64,000 bases of DNA from Shewanella litorisediminis (GTDB taxonomy: Bacteria; Pseudomonadota; Gammaproteobacteria; Enterobacterales; Shewanellaceae). Below the pieces are notes generated by a model that had not been told where the DNA came from, did no database searches, and saw only the letters and a list, made by a program, of their open reading frames with translations. The stretch is taken from contig NZ_CP069213.1 of NCBI RefSeq assembly GCF_016834455.1, positions 3,759,501 through 3,823,500 of the forward strand. The letters run 5' to 3'. The position numbers and the translations under genes were made by a program. Shown piece by piece: positions 9,795-22,200 of this stretch; position 1 is the stretch's first letter, and each line of letters starts with the position of its first letter.

Positions 9795-10514
9795 ATGAAG
9801 CTGCTGCTTACCCGTCCCGAGGGCAAGAACGCCGCCATGGCCAGTGCACTGGATGCGCTGGCCATACCCTATTTGGTGGAGCCCTTGTTATCGGTGCAGG
9901 TAGCCGACGTCACCCCGGTGCAGCTGGATACACTGTTCAGCGCCGACATACTGATATTTATCAGTACCAGCGCCGTCAGCTTCGCCGAGCCCTGGATGCA
10001 GGGCCATTGGCCAGATGCCGCCTATTATGCGGTGGGAGATGCCACAGCCGATGCCCTGGCTTTGCAGGGTATCAAGGCAGAACGTTCACCCACCGACAGT
10101 CAGGCTACCGAAGGCTTGCTGACTCTGCCCTCTCTGGCCCATGTATCCGGTAAACAGATAGTGATAGTCCGGGGCAAAGGCGGCCGCGAAGCCATGGCCG
10201 ACGGTTTGCGGCTTCGCGGGGCTAACGTCAGCTATCTTGAGGTCTATCAGCGCGCCTGCCCACCGCTGGATGCATCTGCCTGTGTCGGTCGCTGGCAATC
10301 CTTTGGCATAGACACCATAGTAGTTACCAGTGGTGAAGTACTGGAAAACTTGATAAATCTGGTTCCCAAAGACAGTTTTGCATGGCTCATAGACTGTCAT
10401 ATCATAGTCCCCAGTGCCCGGGTCGAGATCCAGGCAAGGGAAAAGGGACTTCTTCGAGTCACTAACGCCGGAGCAGCAAACCAGACCGCCGTGCTGGACG
10501 CATTGGGCATTTGA
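9795..10514 (+). CDS. hemD: Uroporphyrinogen-III synthase
   Basis: A 239-residue HemD that cyclises hydroxymethylbilane to uroporphyrinogen III. The family is sequence-divergent; features here are the [13 protein letters not shown] start, the two-lobed alpha/beta pattern, [11 protein letters not shown] in lobe one, and [34 protein letters not shown] in the linker region, with [12 protein letters not shown] near the end. Its ATG lies two bases after hemC, supporting co-translation with the enzyme that supplies its unstable substrate. Confidence 0.93.
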   Translation: MKLLLTRPEGKNAAMASALDALAIPYLVEPLLSVQVADVTPVQLDTLFSADILIFISTSAVSFAEPWMQGHWPDAAYYAVGDATADALALQGIKAERSPTDSQATEGLLTLPSLAHVSGKQIVIVRGKGGREAMADGLRLRGANVSYLEVYQRACPPLDASACVGRWQSFGIDTIVVTSGEVLENLINLVPKDSFAWLIDCHIIVPSARVEIQAREKGLLRVTNAGAANQTAVLDALGI

Positions 10515-10571
10515 GCTTTTGCTGCTTTGGTTTCCCTGAATTGCACGCTTTCTAGCATCAAGGACTGTTTC

Positions 10572-11762
10572 ATGGAAAACCAACAGCAAGAGGCCACCGC
10601 AGCAGAGTCCAACGCTTTGCCTCCTACACCTTCTTCTCAGCCCAAAGACCCAGCCTCTACAAAAGAACCCCGTCACGGCAGCTCATGGGCTATGCGACTG
10701 GCCGTATTGGTGGCATTGCTCATGGGAGGCAGCGCCCTCGCCGGTGGCTATTACCTCTATCAGCAGTTGGTGGAGCAATACCACTACACCTTGTCGGTGG
10801 ATGAGAAACAAAGCGATGCCCTGAAAGACCCCCTGTCGCGTCTGGGTCGTTTGGAGCAAGGGCTGAAACAGATAGCACAACTGGAAAGTGAGCTTGGGCG
10901 TCTTACCGCTGATCAGAGTGCCCTGGAGCGACGCCTCACCAATCTGTCTCAGAAAACCCCCGACGACTGGTTGATTGCCGAAGCCGACTATCTGGTACGC
11001 ATGGCAGGCCGTAAACTGTGGCTTGAGCAAGACCCAGCCACAGCGCTGAGTCTGCTGAAGGCGGCCGATGAGCGTATCGCCGCCATGCAGCAGCCTTCGC
11101 TGTTCAGCCTGCGTAAAGCCCTCGCTGCCGATATGGAGCAGGTGGCTTCTGTCCGCAGCACAGATATCGCCGGCAACGTCTATGCGCTGGACGAAATCAT
11201 GAAACGTATTGAGCAGCTAACGCCGGGCCGTAATAAACAGGAATACACAGCGCCGACGGATGAGACCATCAGCGGCTCCCTTAAAGACTGGCAAACCAAC
11301 CTGGCAAAAAGTTGGAAAGCGCTGATTAATGACTTTGTGACCGTACGTCAGCGCACCGGCGATATTACGCCGCTCCTTTCCCCTGAGCAGGAGTGGTATC
11401 TGAAAGAAAATATTCGCACCAAGCTGCTGCAGGCCCAGCTGGCTCTGTATCGCCACGATGAACTGAGCTTCCGGGAAGCCGTTTTAATGGCCAGCGGTTG
11501 GGTAAAACTGTATTTCAGTGTGGACTCAGGCACCGGGGCGCAAATACTCGAGCGTCTGGACGCTCTGGCCTCCCTGCGTATTGATGCAGTCCCCATCAGC
11601 AAATTCCAGTCCAGCGACATGCTCAGAACCCTGGCTCAGGAAGGCGTCAAGGCACCTTTGCCAATGCCAAGCCCCGCACCAACACCAACCGTCAATCCGC
11701 TGCCCGAGCCAGATCAGGAACCGGAACCTTCAGCAGCAGCCGAATCGGAGGCTGAGGCATGA
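10572..11762 (+). CDS. hemX: HemX family membrane protein
   Basis: A 396-residue HemX-type protein (DUF513). An N-terminal cytoplasmic segment rich in Gln, Pro and Ser precedes one transmembrane helix at about residues 40-62 (MRLAVLVALLMGGSALAGGYYLY), then a long periplasmic region with coiled-coil heptads (LSRLGRLEQGLKQIAQLESELGRL) and the family motif DDWLIAEADYLVRMAGRKLWLEQD. The tail is Pro/Glu-rich. E. coli hemX was once called a uroporphyrin-III methylase, but this domain layout is not that of an SAM methylase; the role is unknown. The start at 10572 is preferred because the longer frame adds 15 non-family residues. Its stop overlaps hemY (ATGA). Confidence 0.9.
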   Translation: MENQQQEATAAESNALPPTPSSQPKDPASTKEPRHGSSWAMRLAVLVALLMGGSALAGGYYLYQQLVEQYHYTLSVDEKQSDALKDPLSRLGRLEQGLKQIAQLESELGRLTADQSALERRLTNLSQKTPDDWLIAEADYLVRMAGRKLWLEQDPATALSLLKAADERIAAMQQPSLFSLRKALAADMEQVASVRSTDIAGNVYALDEIMKRIEQLTPGRNKQEYTAPTDETISGSLKDWQTNLAKSWKALINDFVTVRQRTGDITPLLSPEQEWYLKENIRTKLLQAQLALYRHDELSFREAVLMASGWVKLYFSVDSGTGAQILERLDALASLRIDAVPISKFQSSDMLRTLAQEGVKAPLPMPSPAPTPTVNPLPEPDQEPEPSAAAESEAEA

Positions 11763-12925
11763 TCAAGACGCTGATTTATCTTGGCATTATTCTGATTGGG
11801 CTGTGTTTAAGCCCCTATATTGTCGGCAATACCGGCTACCTGTATTTGTCAGCCTGGGGCTACGAAATAGAAACCAGTCTGGTGTTTGCCATTGTGGTGC
11901 TGGTAATTGCCTACGGCGTTATCGTGATTGCCGAATGGATAGCGGTCAAATGCGTTACCCTGCTGCTGGGCAGCCGTTACTTGCCAGAACGCTGGCGACG
12001 CAATGCCGCCAAGCGACACACTCTGAGCGGTGCACTGGCACTTGCTGAAGAAAACTGGCCCGATGCCGAGCGTTTTATGGTAAAGGGTGCCGCAAAAGGT
12101 GAACTGCCCGCACTGAATTTGCTTGCTGCTGCAAGGGCGGCACAGTACCAGGGCAAATATGCCGAGCGCGACGACTATCTGGAAAAAGCGGTCACCGAAC
12201 CGAATGCAGAAACCGCAGTGTTCACCTCCCGAACCCGCTATCTGCTAAAGCAGGGGCAGCTGGAACGCGCCAGGACGGCTCTCAATCATTTGGCGCCAAC
12301 CAGTAAAAGCAGCGCCGCCGTAGTCAAACTTGCCATGGAAGTCTATCTCTCCCAGCAGGACTGGCGGGCATTACGCGAGCTTTTACCCGCCATTAAAAAG
12401 CAGGCGCTGCTCAATGAAGCCAGCTTTGAAGACTTGTCCATCAAGGTTAGCGTCAACCTGCTTGAGCAGGCGGGCAACAAAGATTGGGACACTCTGGATA
12501 AGGAATGGCAGTGGCTTTCCCGCAGCGAAAAGCAGCACAGCGCCAACCGAGCCGCCTACGCACTTGGGCTGGCCAAACAAGGGAAAAAGGCGGAAGCCAT
12601 TAAATTACTCTTCAAAGATCTGGCATCTTTACCCGAGCCTCAAGTTCTGACGCTGCTACCCCAAATCCTTAATGGTCAGGATGAGGCCCCAAGGCAACAA
12701 CTGCTCAAACTGGCACCCAAATATGACGATGTGCATGAGTATCACGAATGTATGGCGCGGCTTTGCCAGCAGGCAAGGGAGTTTAAAGCCGCCAATGAGC
12801 ACTGGCGCAAAGCCTGCGAGTTAAATCCATCCAAAGAAAATTGGCTGGCCCTCGCAGAGCTCGACGAGCAACTCGGCAATGCCGAACTGGCACTGCAACA
12901 TTATCGCAAGGCCGCCAAGACCTGA
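11759..12925 (+). CDS. hemY: HemY, TPR-containing inner-membrane protein
   Basis: A 388-residue gammaproteobacterial HemY, unrelated to protoporphyrinogen oxidase HemY. Two transmembrane helices occupy about residues 1-25 and 40-65, followed by a tetratricopeptide-repeat region; one clear TPR near the end reads HWRKACELNPSKENWLALAELDEQLG. It is the last gene of hemCDXY and is associated with late haem synthesis, but its biochemical action is not established. The start overlaps hemX by four bases. Confidence 0.92.
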   Translation: MIKTLIYLGIILIGLCLSPYIVGNTGYLYLSAWGYEIETSLVFAIVVLVIAYGVIVIAEWIAVKCVTLLLGSRYLPERWRRNAAKRHTLSGALALAEENWPDAERFMVKGAAKGELPALNLLAAARAAQYQGKYAERDDYLEKAVTEPNAETAVFTSRTRYLLKQGQLERARTALNHLAPTSKSSAAVVKLAMEVYLSQQDWRALRELLPAIKKQALLNEASFEDLSIKVSVNLLEQAGNKDWDTLDKEWQWLSRSEKQHSANRAAYALGLAKQGKKAEAIKLLFKDLASLPEPQVLTLLPQILNGQDEAPRQQLLKLAPKYDDVHEYHECMARLCQQAREFKAANEHWRKACELNPSKENWLALAELDEQLGNAELALQHYRKAAKT

Positions 12926-12961
12926 CGCCATCCCCTAAAACATTTTATTAACACAAACAAG

Positions 12962-13001
12962 GCGTTTTCATGGTTTTAGCCATGGAAACGCTTTTTTTTT
13001 A
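12962..13001 (+). terminator. Rho-independent terminator of hemCDXY
   Basis: A 12-bp stem, GCGTTTTCATGG (12962-12973) with CCATGGAAACGC (12980-12991), one G-T wobble, six-base loop, then ten T residues to 13001. It insulates the haem operon from bpfA. Confidence 0.93.
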
Positions 13002-13079
13002 TTTGTCACCTACACTATATATAGGCATTTCCTGATGAATAAACCACCAGATATTCGGTGTCAGAATTAGTATAAAAAC

Positions 13080-13091
13080 GTCAAAAAAGAC
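13080..13091. promoter_or_regulatory. Weaker FleQ/FlrA-like half-site pair
   Basis: GTCAAAAAAGAC has the GTC and GAC ends of a FleQ box but two bases less between them than the consensus. It lies 48 bp upstream of the better box, almost in the same helical phase range, so it could be an auxiliary site or chance in AT-rich DNA. Confidence 0.35.
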
Positions 13092-13127
13092 GATAAAAAT
13101 TCAAGTTTTTTAATAAGTAAGGATGCC

Positions 13128-13141
13128 GTCAAAAAATTGAC
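13128..13141. promoter_or_regulatory. Candidate FleQ/FlrA box overlapping bpfA -35
   Basis: GTCAAAAAATTGAC matches the Pseudomonas FleQ consensus GTCaNTAAAtTGAC at every position but one (A for T at position 6). It covers five of the six bases of the -35 hexamer of the bpfA promoter, a geometry expected for repression. FlrA is the Vibrio/Shewanella FleQ orthologue and repression of bpfA by FlrA, relieved by c-di-GMP, has been described in a Shewanella, to my knowledge; its site there was not compared here. Confidence 0.6.
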
Positions 13142-13165
13142 TTGAGAGTATTTTAGAATTACACT
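13137..13165 (+). promoter_or_regulatory. Candidate sigma-70 promoter of bpfA
   Basis: -35 TTGACT (13137-13142), 17-bp spacer, -10 TACACT (13160-13165). Five of six and four of six matches to consensus. It leaves a leader of about 70 bases before the bpfA ATG. Confidence 0.6.
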
Positions 13166-13241
13166 TCACTTCTTAAGTTGGGTTAATTTTGTCTGTTAAC
13201 AGGCAAATTCTGTATCGAATATAAGCCGTTGGGAGCTTGTT

Positions 13242-16200
13242 ATGGGTTCGTATATCACACCGAAAAATGGATTGCTCAAGTCGGTAAATGGGCAAATTAG
13301 CATGGTCGCTGAAGGCGCAGAAAAAGCAGTTTCTGCAGGTGATGCCATTCCCGCTGGTGCCGTGCTGTGGATCAAGGAAGGCGCGCAGTTTGAATTAGTG
13401 CTGGAGGACGGCACCATTATCAGCGAATCAAACACACCCCAAACGGCCAATCAGCCAGAATTTGGTGCAGACCAGATTGACCCTAACGCGCTGAATGAAA
13501 TCGAAGCGCTACAGGCTCAAATTGCAGCTGGCGATGACCCCACGGCAGACTTGCCTGAGACCGCTGCAGGCGGCCAAACCGGTAACGAAGGCGGCTCTGG
13601 ATTTGTCAGCCTGGATAGAACCGGCAGCGAAACCCTTGCAAGCGCGGGTTTTGACTCAACTTTCGATGCCCAATCCCCAGAGTCAACCATACTCGAAACC
13701 CAACCCATCGAACCCCTGCTTGTAACGCCACTGGCTATTACTGTTGATGCTCCCGACAACTCAACAGACACCACTCCCACCATTACCGGTACCACAGATG
13801 CAGAACCCGGCAGCACAGTTACTATTGTCGTCACCGACAGTAACGGCGATACCCAGACGCTGATTACCACAGTGAATGAAGACGGTACCTACAGTGTTGA
13901 TGTGGCCGACCCACTGCCCGAAGGTGGTTACACCGCCGATGCCAGCGTAATAGATACTGCTGGCAACACTGGCACAGCAACTGATGTGGGCGATGTTGTC
14001 TCTCCCGAAGTGAGCATTACCGCCAATCAGACCGACGTAGAAGAAGGCAGCGCAGCCTCTTTCGTTGTGAGCCTTGATGAAGCCTCAAACGAAGACATCA
14101 CAGTCACCTTTACTTATTCTGGTGTTGCTGAAGACGGTACCGACTTTATCGGTGTCGCCAGCGTAGTAATCCCTGCCGGCCAAACCAGCGTTACCATTAA
14201 CATCAATACGATTGATGACAATCTGCACGAAGTTTCTGAAGACTTCACCATCACCATTTCCAGCGTCACCGGCGGCAATGCCGTAATAGGTGCCGAAAAC
14301 AGCGCCAGCACCAACATCGTCGATGAAGACGTACCCGGCCCTGAAGACACAGTCACTGTAACCCTGAACGGCCCTACTACTGTTGCAGAAGGTGAGAATA
14401 CCGGCACCTACACTGTGACTCTGAGCGACCCAGCCCCTGCTGGCAGCATAGTTACGCTCACTTACACGTATATAACTGCTGATGGCAACGACATTGTTGA
14501 AACGGTTCAAGCCATAATTGGCGCAGACGGCGTTACTGCGACCTTCACAATCGCAACCGTTAACGATGACGCATTCGAACCAACTGAATCCTTCAGTGTC
14601 AGCGTCAATGGCATTGTGACTCCTGATGGCACACCTGTGTTTGAGAACCTCGATCTGACGAATGCCAGTGTCACCACAGAAATCCTGGACAATGATCTGT
14701 CGGCCAGCATCACTCTCGATGCCAATATCACCGCCGATGACATCATCAACAGCGCCGAAGCCGGTCAAACCATCCCTGTTACTGGCGTAGTGGGTGCCGA
14801 TGTTAAGGTAGGCGACACTGTTACCCTCACCATCAACGGTAAAACCTTCACCGGTCAGGTATTTGATGACAATGGCACTCTGCGTTTCAGCATTGATGTG
14901 CCCGGCAGCGATCTGGCAGCAGATGCAGACCGTGTTATTGATGCCTCCGTCACCACCACCGATGACGCCGGCAACAGCGCCTCAGCCAACGACACCGAAG
15001 GCTATGGCGTCGACACTGAAATCAGTGCCACCATCGACCTCAACCCCATCGTGGTCGGCGATGACAACGTCATCAACCAGGCCGAAAGCGAAGGCAGCGT
15101 GACCCTCAGCGGTACCGTTGGCGGCGACGTCAAACTCGGCGACACCGTGACCCTGACCCTCGATGGCAACGTGATTGCCACCCTGGAAGTGATTGACCTC
15201 GGCGACGGCGTACTGGGCTTCACCACCACCGTGGATGCCGCCCTGCTGGTCGGCGCTGACGTGAACAGCATTACCGCCTCCGTCACCACCACCGATGCCG
15301 CCGGCAACAGCGCCTCAGCCAACGACACCGAAGGCTATGGCGTCGACACTGAAATCAGTGCCACCATCGACCTCAACCCCATCGTGGTCGGCGATGACAA
15401 CGTCATCAACCAGGCCGAAAGCGAAGGCAGCGTGACCCTCAGCGGTACCGTTGGCGGCGACGTCAAACTCGGCGACACCGTGACCCTGACCCTCGATGGC
15501 AACGTGATTGCCACCCTGGAAGTGATTGACCTCGGCGACGGCGTACTGGGCTTCACCACCACCGTGGATGCCGCCCTGCTGGTCGGCGCTGACGTGAACA
15601 GCATTACCGCCTCCGTCACCACCACCGATGACGCCGGCAACAGCGCTTCAGCCAACGACACCGAAGGCTATGGCGTCGACACTGAAATCAGTGCCACCAT
15701 CGACCTCAACCCCATCGTGGTCGGCGATGACAACGTCATCAACCAGGCCGAAAGCGAAGGCAGCGTGACCCTCAGCGGTACCGTTGGCGGCGACGTCAAA
15801 CTCGGCGACACCGTGACCCTGACCCTCGATGGCAACGTGATTGCCACCCTGGAAGTGATTGACCTCGGCGACGGCGTACTGGGCTTCACCACCACCGTGG
15901 ATGCCGCCCTGCTGGTCGGCGCTGACGTGAACAGCATTACCGCCTCCGTCACCACCACCGATGACGCCGGCAACAGCGCTTCAGCCAACGACACCGAAGG
16001 CTATGGCGTCGACACTGAAATCAGTGCCACCATCGACCTCAACCCCATCGTGGTCGGCGATGACAACGTCATCAACCAGGCCGAAAGCGAAGGCAGCGTG
16101 ACCCTCAGCGGTACCGTTGGCGGCGACGTCAAACTCGGCGACACCGTGACCCTGACCCTCGATGGCAACGTGATTGCCACCCTGGAAGTGATTGACCTCG

Positions 16201-19200
16201 GCGACGGCGTACTGGGCTTCACCACCACCGTGGATGCCGCCCTGCTGGTCGGCGCTGACGTGAACAGCATTACCGCCTCCGTCACCACCACCGATGACGC
16301 CGGCAACAGCGCTTCAGCCAACGACACCGAAGGCTATGGCGTCGACACTGAAATCAGTGCCACCATCGACCTCAACCCCATCGTGGTCGGCGATGACAAC
16401 GTCATCAACCAGGCCGAAAGCGAAGGCAGCGTGACCCTCAGCGGTACCGTTGGCGGCGACGTCAAACTCGGCGACACCGTGACCCTGACCCTCGATGGCA
16501 ACGTGATTGCCACCCTGGAAGTGATTGACCTCGGCGACGGCGTACTGGGCTTCACCACCACCGTGGATGCCGCCCTGCTGGTCGGCGCTGACGTGAACAG
16601 CATTACCGCCTCCGTCACCACCACCGATGCCGCCGGCAACAGCGCCTCAGCCAACGACACCGAAGGCTATGGCGTCGACACTGAAATCAGTGCCACCATC
16701 GACCTCAACCCCATCGTGGTCGGCGATGACAACGTCATCAACCAGGCCGAAAGCGAAGGCAGCGTGACCCTCAGCGGTACCGTTGGCGGCGACGTCAAAC
16801 TCGGCGACACCGTGACCCTGACCCTCGATGGCAACGTGATTGCCACCCTGGAAGTGATTGACCTCGGCGACGGCGTACTGGGCTTCACCACCACCGTCGA
16901 TGCCGCCCTGCTGGTCGGCGCTGACGTGAACAGCATTACCGCCTCCGTCACCACCACCGATGACGCCGGCAACAGCGCCACCGCCACCGACACCGAAGGC
17001 TATGGCGTGGACACTGACATCAGTGCCAGCATCACCCTCGATGCCAACATCACGGCCGATGACATCATCAATGCCCAGGAAGCTGGACAGGATATCCCTG
17101 TCACCGGTATCGTCGGCGGCGACGTCAAGGCCGGTGACATCGTCACCCTCACCGTCAATGGCAAGGAATTCACCGGCGCGGTGTATGACGACAACGGCAC
17201 CCTGCGCTTCAGCATCAACGTGCCCGGCGCCGATCTGGTCGCCGATGCCGACCATGTGATTGATGCCTCGGTCACCGCCACCGATGACGCCGGCAACAGC
17301 GCCACCGCCACCGACACCGAAGGCTATGGCGTGGACACTGACATCAGTGCCAGCATCACCCTCGATGCCAACATCACGGCCGATGACATCATCAATGCCC
17401 AGGAAGCCGGACAGGATATCCCTGTGACCGGTATCGTCGGCGGCGACGTCAAGGTCGGTGACATCGTCACCCTCACCGTCAATGGCAAGGAATTCACCGG
17501 CGCGGTGTATGACGACAACGGCACCCTGCGCTTCAGCATCAACGTGCCCGGCGCCGATCTGGTCGCCGATGCCGACCATGTGATTGATGCCTCGGTCACC
17601 GCCACCGACACCGCCGGCAACAGCGCCACCGCCACCGACACCGAAGGCTATGGCGTGGACACTGACATCAGTGCCAGCATCACCCTCGATGCCAACATCA
17701 CGGCCGATGACATCATCAATGCCCAGGAAGCCGGACAGGATATCCCTGTCACCGGTATCGTCGGCGGCGACGTCAAGGTCGGTGACATCGTCACCCTCAC
17801 CGTCAATGGCAAGGAATTCACCGGCGCGGTGTATGACGACAACGGCACCCTGCGCTTCAGCATCAACGTGCCCGGCGCCGACCTGGTGGCCGATGCCGAC
17901 CATGTGATTGATGCCTCGGTCACCGCCACCGACACCGCCGGCAACAGCGCCACCGCCACCGACACCGAAGGCTATGGCGTGGACACTGACATCAGTGCCA
18001 GCATCACCCTCGATGCCAACATCACGGCCGATGACATCATCAATGCCCAGGAAGCCGGACAGGATATCCCTGTCACCGGTATCGTCGGCGGCGACGTCAA
18101 GGTCGGTGACATCGTCACCCTCACCGTCAATGGCAAGGAATTCACCGGCGCGGTGTATGACGACAACGGCACCCTGCGCTTCAGCATCAACGTGCCCGGC
18201 GCCGATCTGGTCGCCGATGCCGACCATGTGATTGATGCCTCGGTCACCGCCACCGACACCGCCGGCAACAGCGCCACCGCCACCGACACCGAAGGCTATG
18301 GCGTGGATACTGACATCAGTGCCAGCATCACCCTCGATGCCAACATCACGGCCGATGACATCATCAATGCCCAGGAAGCCGGACAGGATATCCCTGTGAC
18401 CGGTATCGTCGGCGGCGACGTCAAGGTCGGTGACATCGTCACCCTCACCGTCAATGGCAAGGAATTCACCGGCGCGGTGTATGACGACAACGGCACCCTG
18501 CGCTTCAGCATCAACGTGCCCGGCGCCGATCTGGTCGCCGATGCCGACCATGTGATTGATGCCTCGGTCACCGCCACCGACACCGCCGGCAACAGCGCCA
18601 CCGCCACCGACACCGAAGGCTATGGCGTGGATACTGACATCAGTGCCAGCATCACCCTCGATGCCAACATCACGGCCGATGACATCATCAATGCCCAGGA
18701 AGCCGGACAGGATATCCCTGTGACCGGTATCGTCGGCGGCGACGTCAAGGTCGGTGACATCGTCACCCTCACCGTCAATGGCAAGGAATTCACCGGCGCG
18801 GTGTATGACGACAACGGCACCCTGCGCTTCAGCATCAACGTGCCCGGCGCCGATCTGGTCGCCGATGCCGACCATGTGATTGATGCCTCGGTCACCGCCA
18901 CCGACACCGCCGGCAACAGCGCCACCGCCACCGACACCGAAGGCTATGGTGTGGACACTGACATCAGTGCCAGCATCACCCTCGATGCCAACATCACGGC
19001 CGATGACATCATCAATGCCCAGGAAGCCGGACAGGATATCCCTGTGACCGGTATCGTCGGCGGCGACGTCAAGGTCGGTGACATCGTCACCCTCACCGTC
19101 AATGGCAAGGAATTCACCGGCGCGGTGTATGACGACAACGGCACCCTGCGCTTCAGCATCAACGTGCCCGGCGCCGATCTGGTCGCCGATGCCGACCATG

Positions 19201-22200
19201 TGATTGATGCCTCGGTCACCGCCACCGACACCGCCGGCAACAGCGCCACCGCCACCGACACCGAAGGCTATGGCGTGGACACTGACATCAGTGCCAGCAT
19301 CACCCTCGATGCCAACATCACGGCCGATGACATCATCAATGCCCAGGAAGCCGGACAGGATATCCCTGTCACCGGTATCGTCGGCGGCGACGTCAAGGTC
19401 GGTGACATCGTCACCCTCACCGTCAATGGCAAGGAATTCACCGGCGCGGTGTATGACGACAACGGCACCCTGCGCTTCAGCATCAACGTGCCCGGCGCCG
19501 ACCTGGTGGCCGATGCCGACCATGTGATTGATGCCTCGGTCACCGCCACCGACACCGCCGGCAACAGCGCCACCGCCACCGACACCGAAGGCTATGGCGT
19601 GGACACTGACATCAGTGCCAGCATCACCCTCGATGCCAACATCACGGCCGATGACATCATCAATGCCCAGGAAGCCGGACAGGATATCCCTGTCACCGGT
19701 ATCGTCGGCGGCGACGTCAAGGTCGGTGACATCGTCACCCTCACCGTCAATGGCAAGGAATTCACCGGCGCGGTGTATGACGACAACGGCACCCTGCGCT
19801 TCAGCATCAACGTGCCCGGCGCCGACCTGGTGGCCGATGCCGACCATGTGATTGATGCCTCGGTCACCGCCACCGACACCGCCGGCAACAGCGCCACCGC
19901 CACCGACACCGAAGGCTATGGCGTGGATACTGACATCAGTGCCAGCATCACCCTCGATGCCAACATCACGGCCGATGACATCATCAATGCCCAGGAAGCC
20001 GGACAGGATATCCCTGTGACCGGTATCGTCGGCGGCGACGTCAAGGTCGGTGACATCGTCACCCTCACCGTCAATGGCAAGGAATTCACCGGCGCGGTGT
20101 ATGACGACAACGGCACCCTGCGCTTCAGCATCAACGTGCCCGGCGCCGATCTGGTCGCCGATGCCGACCATGTGATTGATGCCTCGGTCACCGCCACCGA
20201 CACCGCCGGCAACAGCGCCACCGCCACCGACACCGAAGGCTATGGCGTGGACACTGACATCAGTGCCAGCATCACCCTCGATGCCAACATCACGGCCGAT
20301 GACATCATCAATGCCCAGGAAGCTGGACAGGATATCCCTGTCACCGGTATCGTCGGCGGCGACGTCAAGGTCGGTGACATCGTCACCCTCACCGTCAATG
20401 GCAAGGAATTCACCGGCGCGGTGTATGACGACAACGGCACCCTGCGCTTCAGCATCAACGTGCCCGGCGCCGATCTGGTCGCCGATGCCGACCATGTGAT
20501 TGATGCCTCGGTCACCGCCACCGACACCGCCGGCAACAGCGCCACCGCCACCGACACCGAAGGCTATGGCGTGGACACTGACATCAGTGCCAGCATCACC
20601 CTCGATGCCAACATCACGGCCGATGACATCATCAATGCCCAGGAAGCCGGACAGGATATCCCTGTCACCGGTATCGTCGGCGGCGACGTCAAGGCCGGTG
20701 ACATCGTCACCCTCACCGTCAATGGCAAGGAATTCACCGGCGCGGTGTATGACGACAACGGCACCCTGCGCTTCAGCATCAACGTGCCCGGCGCCGATCT
20801 GGTCGCCGATGCCGACCATGTGATTGATGCCTCGGTCACCGCCACCGACACCGCCGGCAACAGCGCCACCGCCACCGACACCGAAGGCTATGGCGTGGAC
20901 ACTGACATCAGTGCCAGCATCACCCTCGATGCCAACATCACGGCCGATGACATCATCAATGCCCAGGAAGCCGGACAGGATATCCCTGTCACCGGTATCG
21001 TCGGCGGCGACGTCAAGGCCGGTGACATCGTCACCCTCACCGTCAATGGCAAGGAATTCACCGGCGCGGTGTATGACGACAACGGCACCCTGCGCTTCAG
21101 CATCAACGTGCCCGGCGCCGATCTGGTCGCCGATGCCGACCATGTGATTGATGCCTCGGTCACCGCCACCGACACCGCCGGCAACAGCGCCACCGCCAAC
21201 GACACCGAAGGCTATGGCGTGGACACTGACATCAGTGCCAGCATCACCCTCGATGCCAACATCACGGCCGATGACATCATCAATGCCCAGGAAGCCGGAC
21301 AGGATATCCCTGTCACCGGTATCGTCGGCGGCGACGTCAAGGCCGGTGACATCGTCACCCTCACCGTCAATGGCAAGGAATTCACCGGCGCGGTGTATGA
21401 CGACAACGGCACCCTGCGCTTCAGCATAAACGTGCCCGGCGCCGATCTGGTCGCCGATGCCGACCATGTGATTGATGCCTCGGTCACCGCCACCGACACC
21501 GCCGGCAACAGCGCCACCGCCACCGACACCGAAGGCTATGGCGTGGATACTGACATCAGTGCCAGCATCACCCTCGATGCCAACATCACGGCCGATGACA
21601 TCATCAATGCCCAGGAAGCCGGACAGGATATCCCTGTGACCGGTATCGTCGGCGGCGACGTCAAGGTCGGTGACATCGTCACCCTCACCGTCAATGGCAA
21701 GGAATTCACCGGCGCGGTGTATGACGACAACGGCACCCTGCGCTTCAGCATCAACGTGCCCGGCGCCGACCTGGTGGCCGATGCCGACCATGTGATTGAT
21801 GCCTCGGTCACCGCCACCGACACCGCCGGCAACAGCGCCACCGCCACCGACACCGAAGGCTATGGCGTGGATACTGACATCGGCGCACCCACTGTATGGA
21901 TTGTTGATGACGGCACGCCAGGCGATGGCTTGCTCACTCAGGGTGAAATCAACAGCAATGGCCCTGGGGTTCAGTTGCAGGCCAATGTGAGCCACGCCGA
22001 TCTGTTGGAAGGGGGTTTTGTTACTCTGACAGTGACGATTGGCAATGCCCAGCCTCAAGAATATGAGCTGGAGTTGGTAAATGGCGTACTGCAATTTACC
22101 AATGGCGATCCTGCACCAGACTTCGACTACAACAACGGTGTTATTACCTGGAGTGAAGCCGCACCCGATGCCGGACAAAGCATTACGGTAACCGTCACTC

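Larger units (their letters stand above)
13002..13241 (+). promoter_or_regulatory. Upstream regulatory region of bpfA
   Basis: An AT-rich 240-bp region between the hemY terminator and bpfA. It holds two CGTCAAAAAA direct repeats 48 bp apart (13079-13088 and 13127-13136), each the left part of a FleQ/FlrA-like element; a sigma-70 promoter at 13137-13165; a palindrome CTGTTAACAG at 13193-13202 in the untranslated leader; and a TGGGAG ribosome site nine bases before the bpfA ATG. No coding frame is apparent. Confidence 0.7.

Noticed and set aside
13079..13136. CGTCAAAAAA direct repeats as an integration or replication element
   Set aside because: Only two copies, AT-rich context; the second is better explained as part of a FleQ/FlrA-type box.
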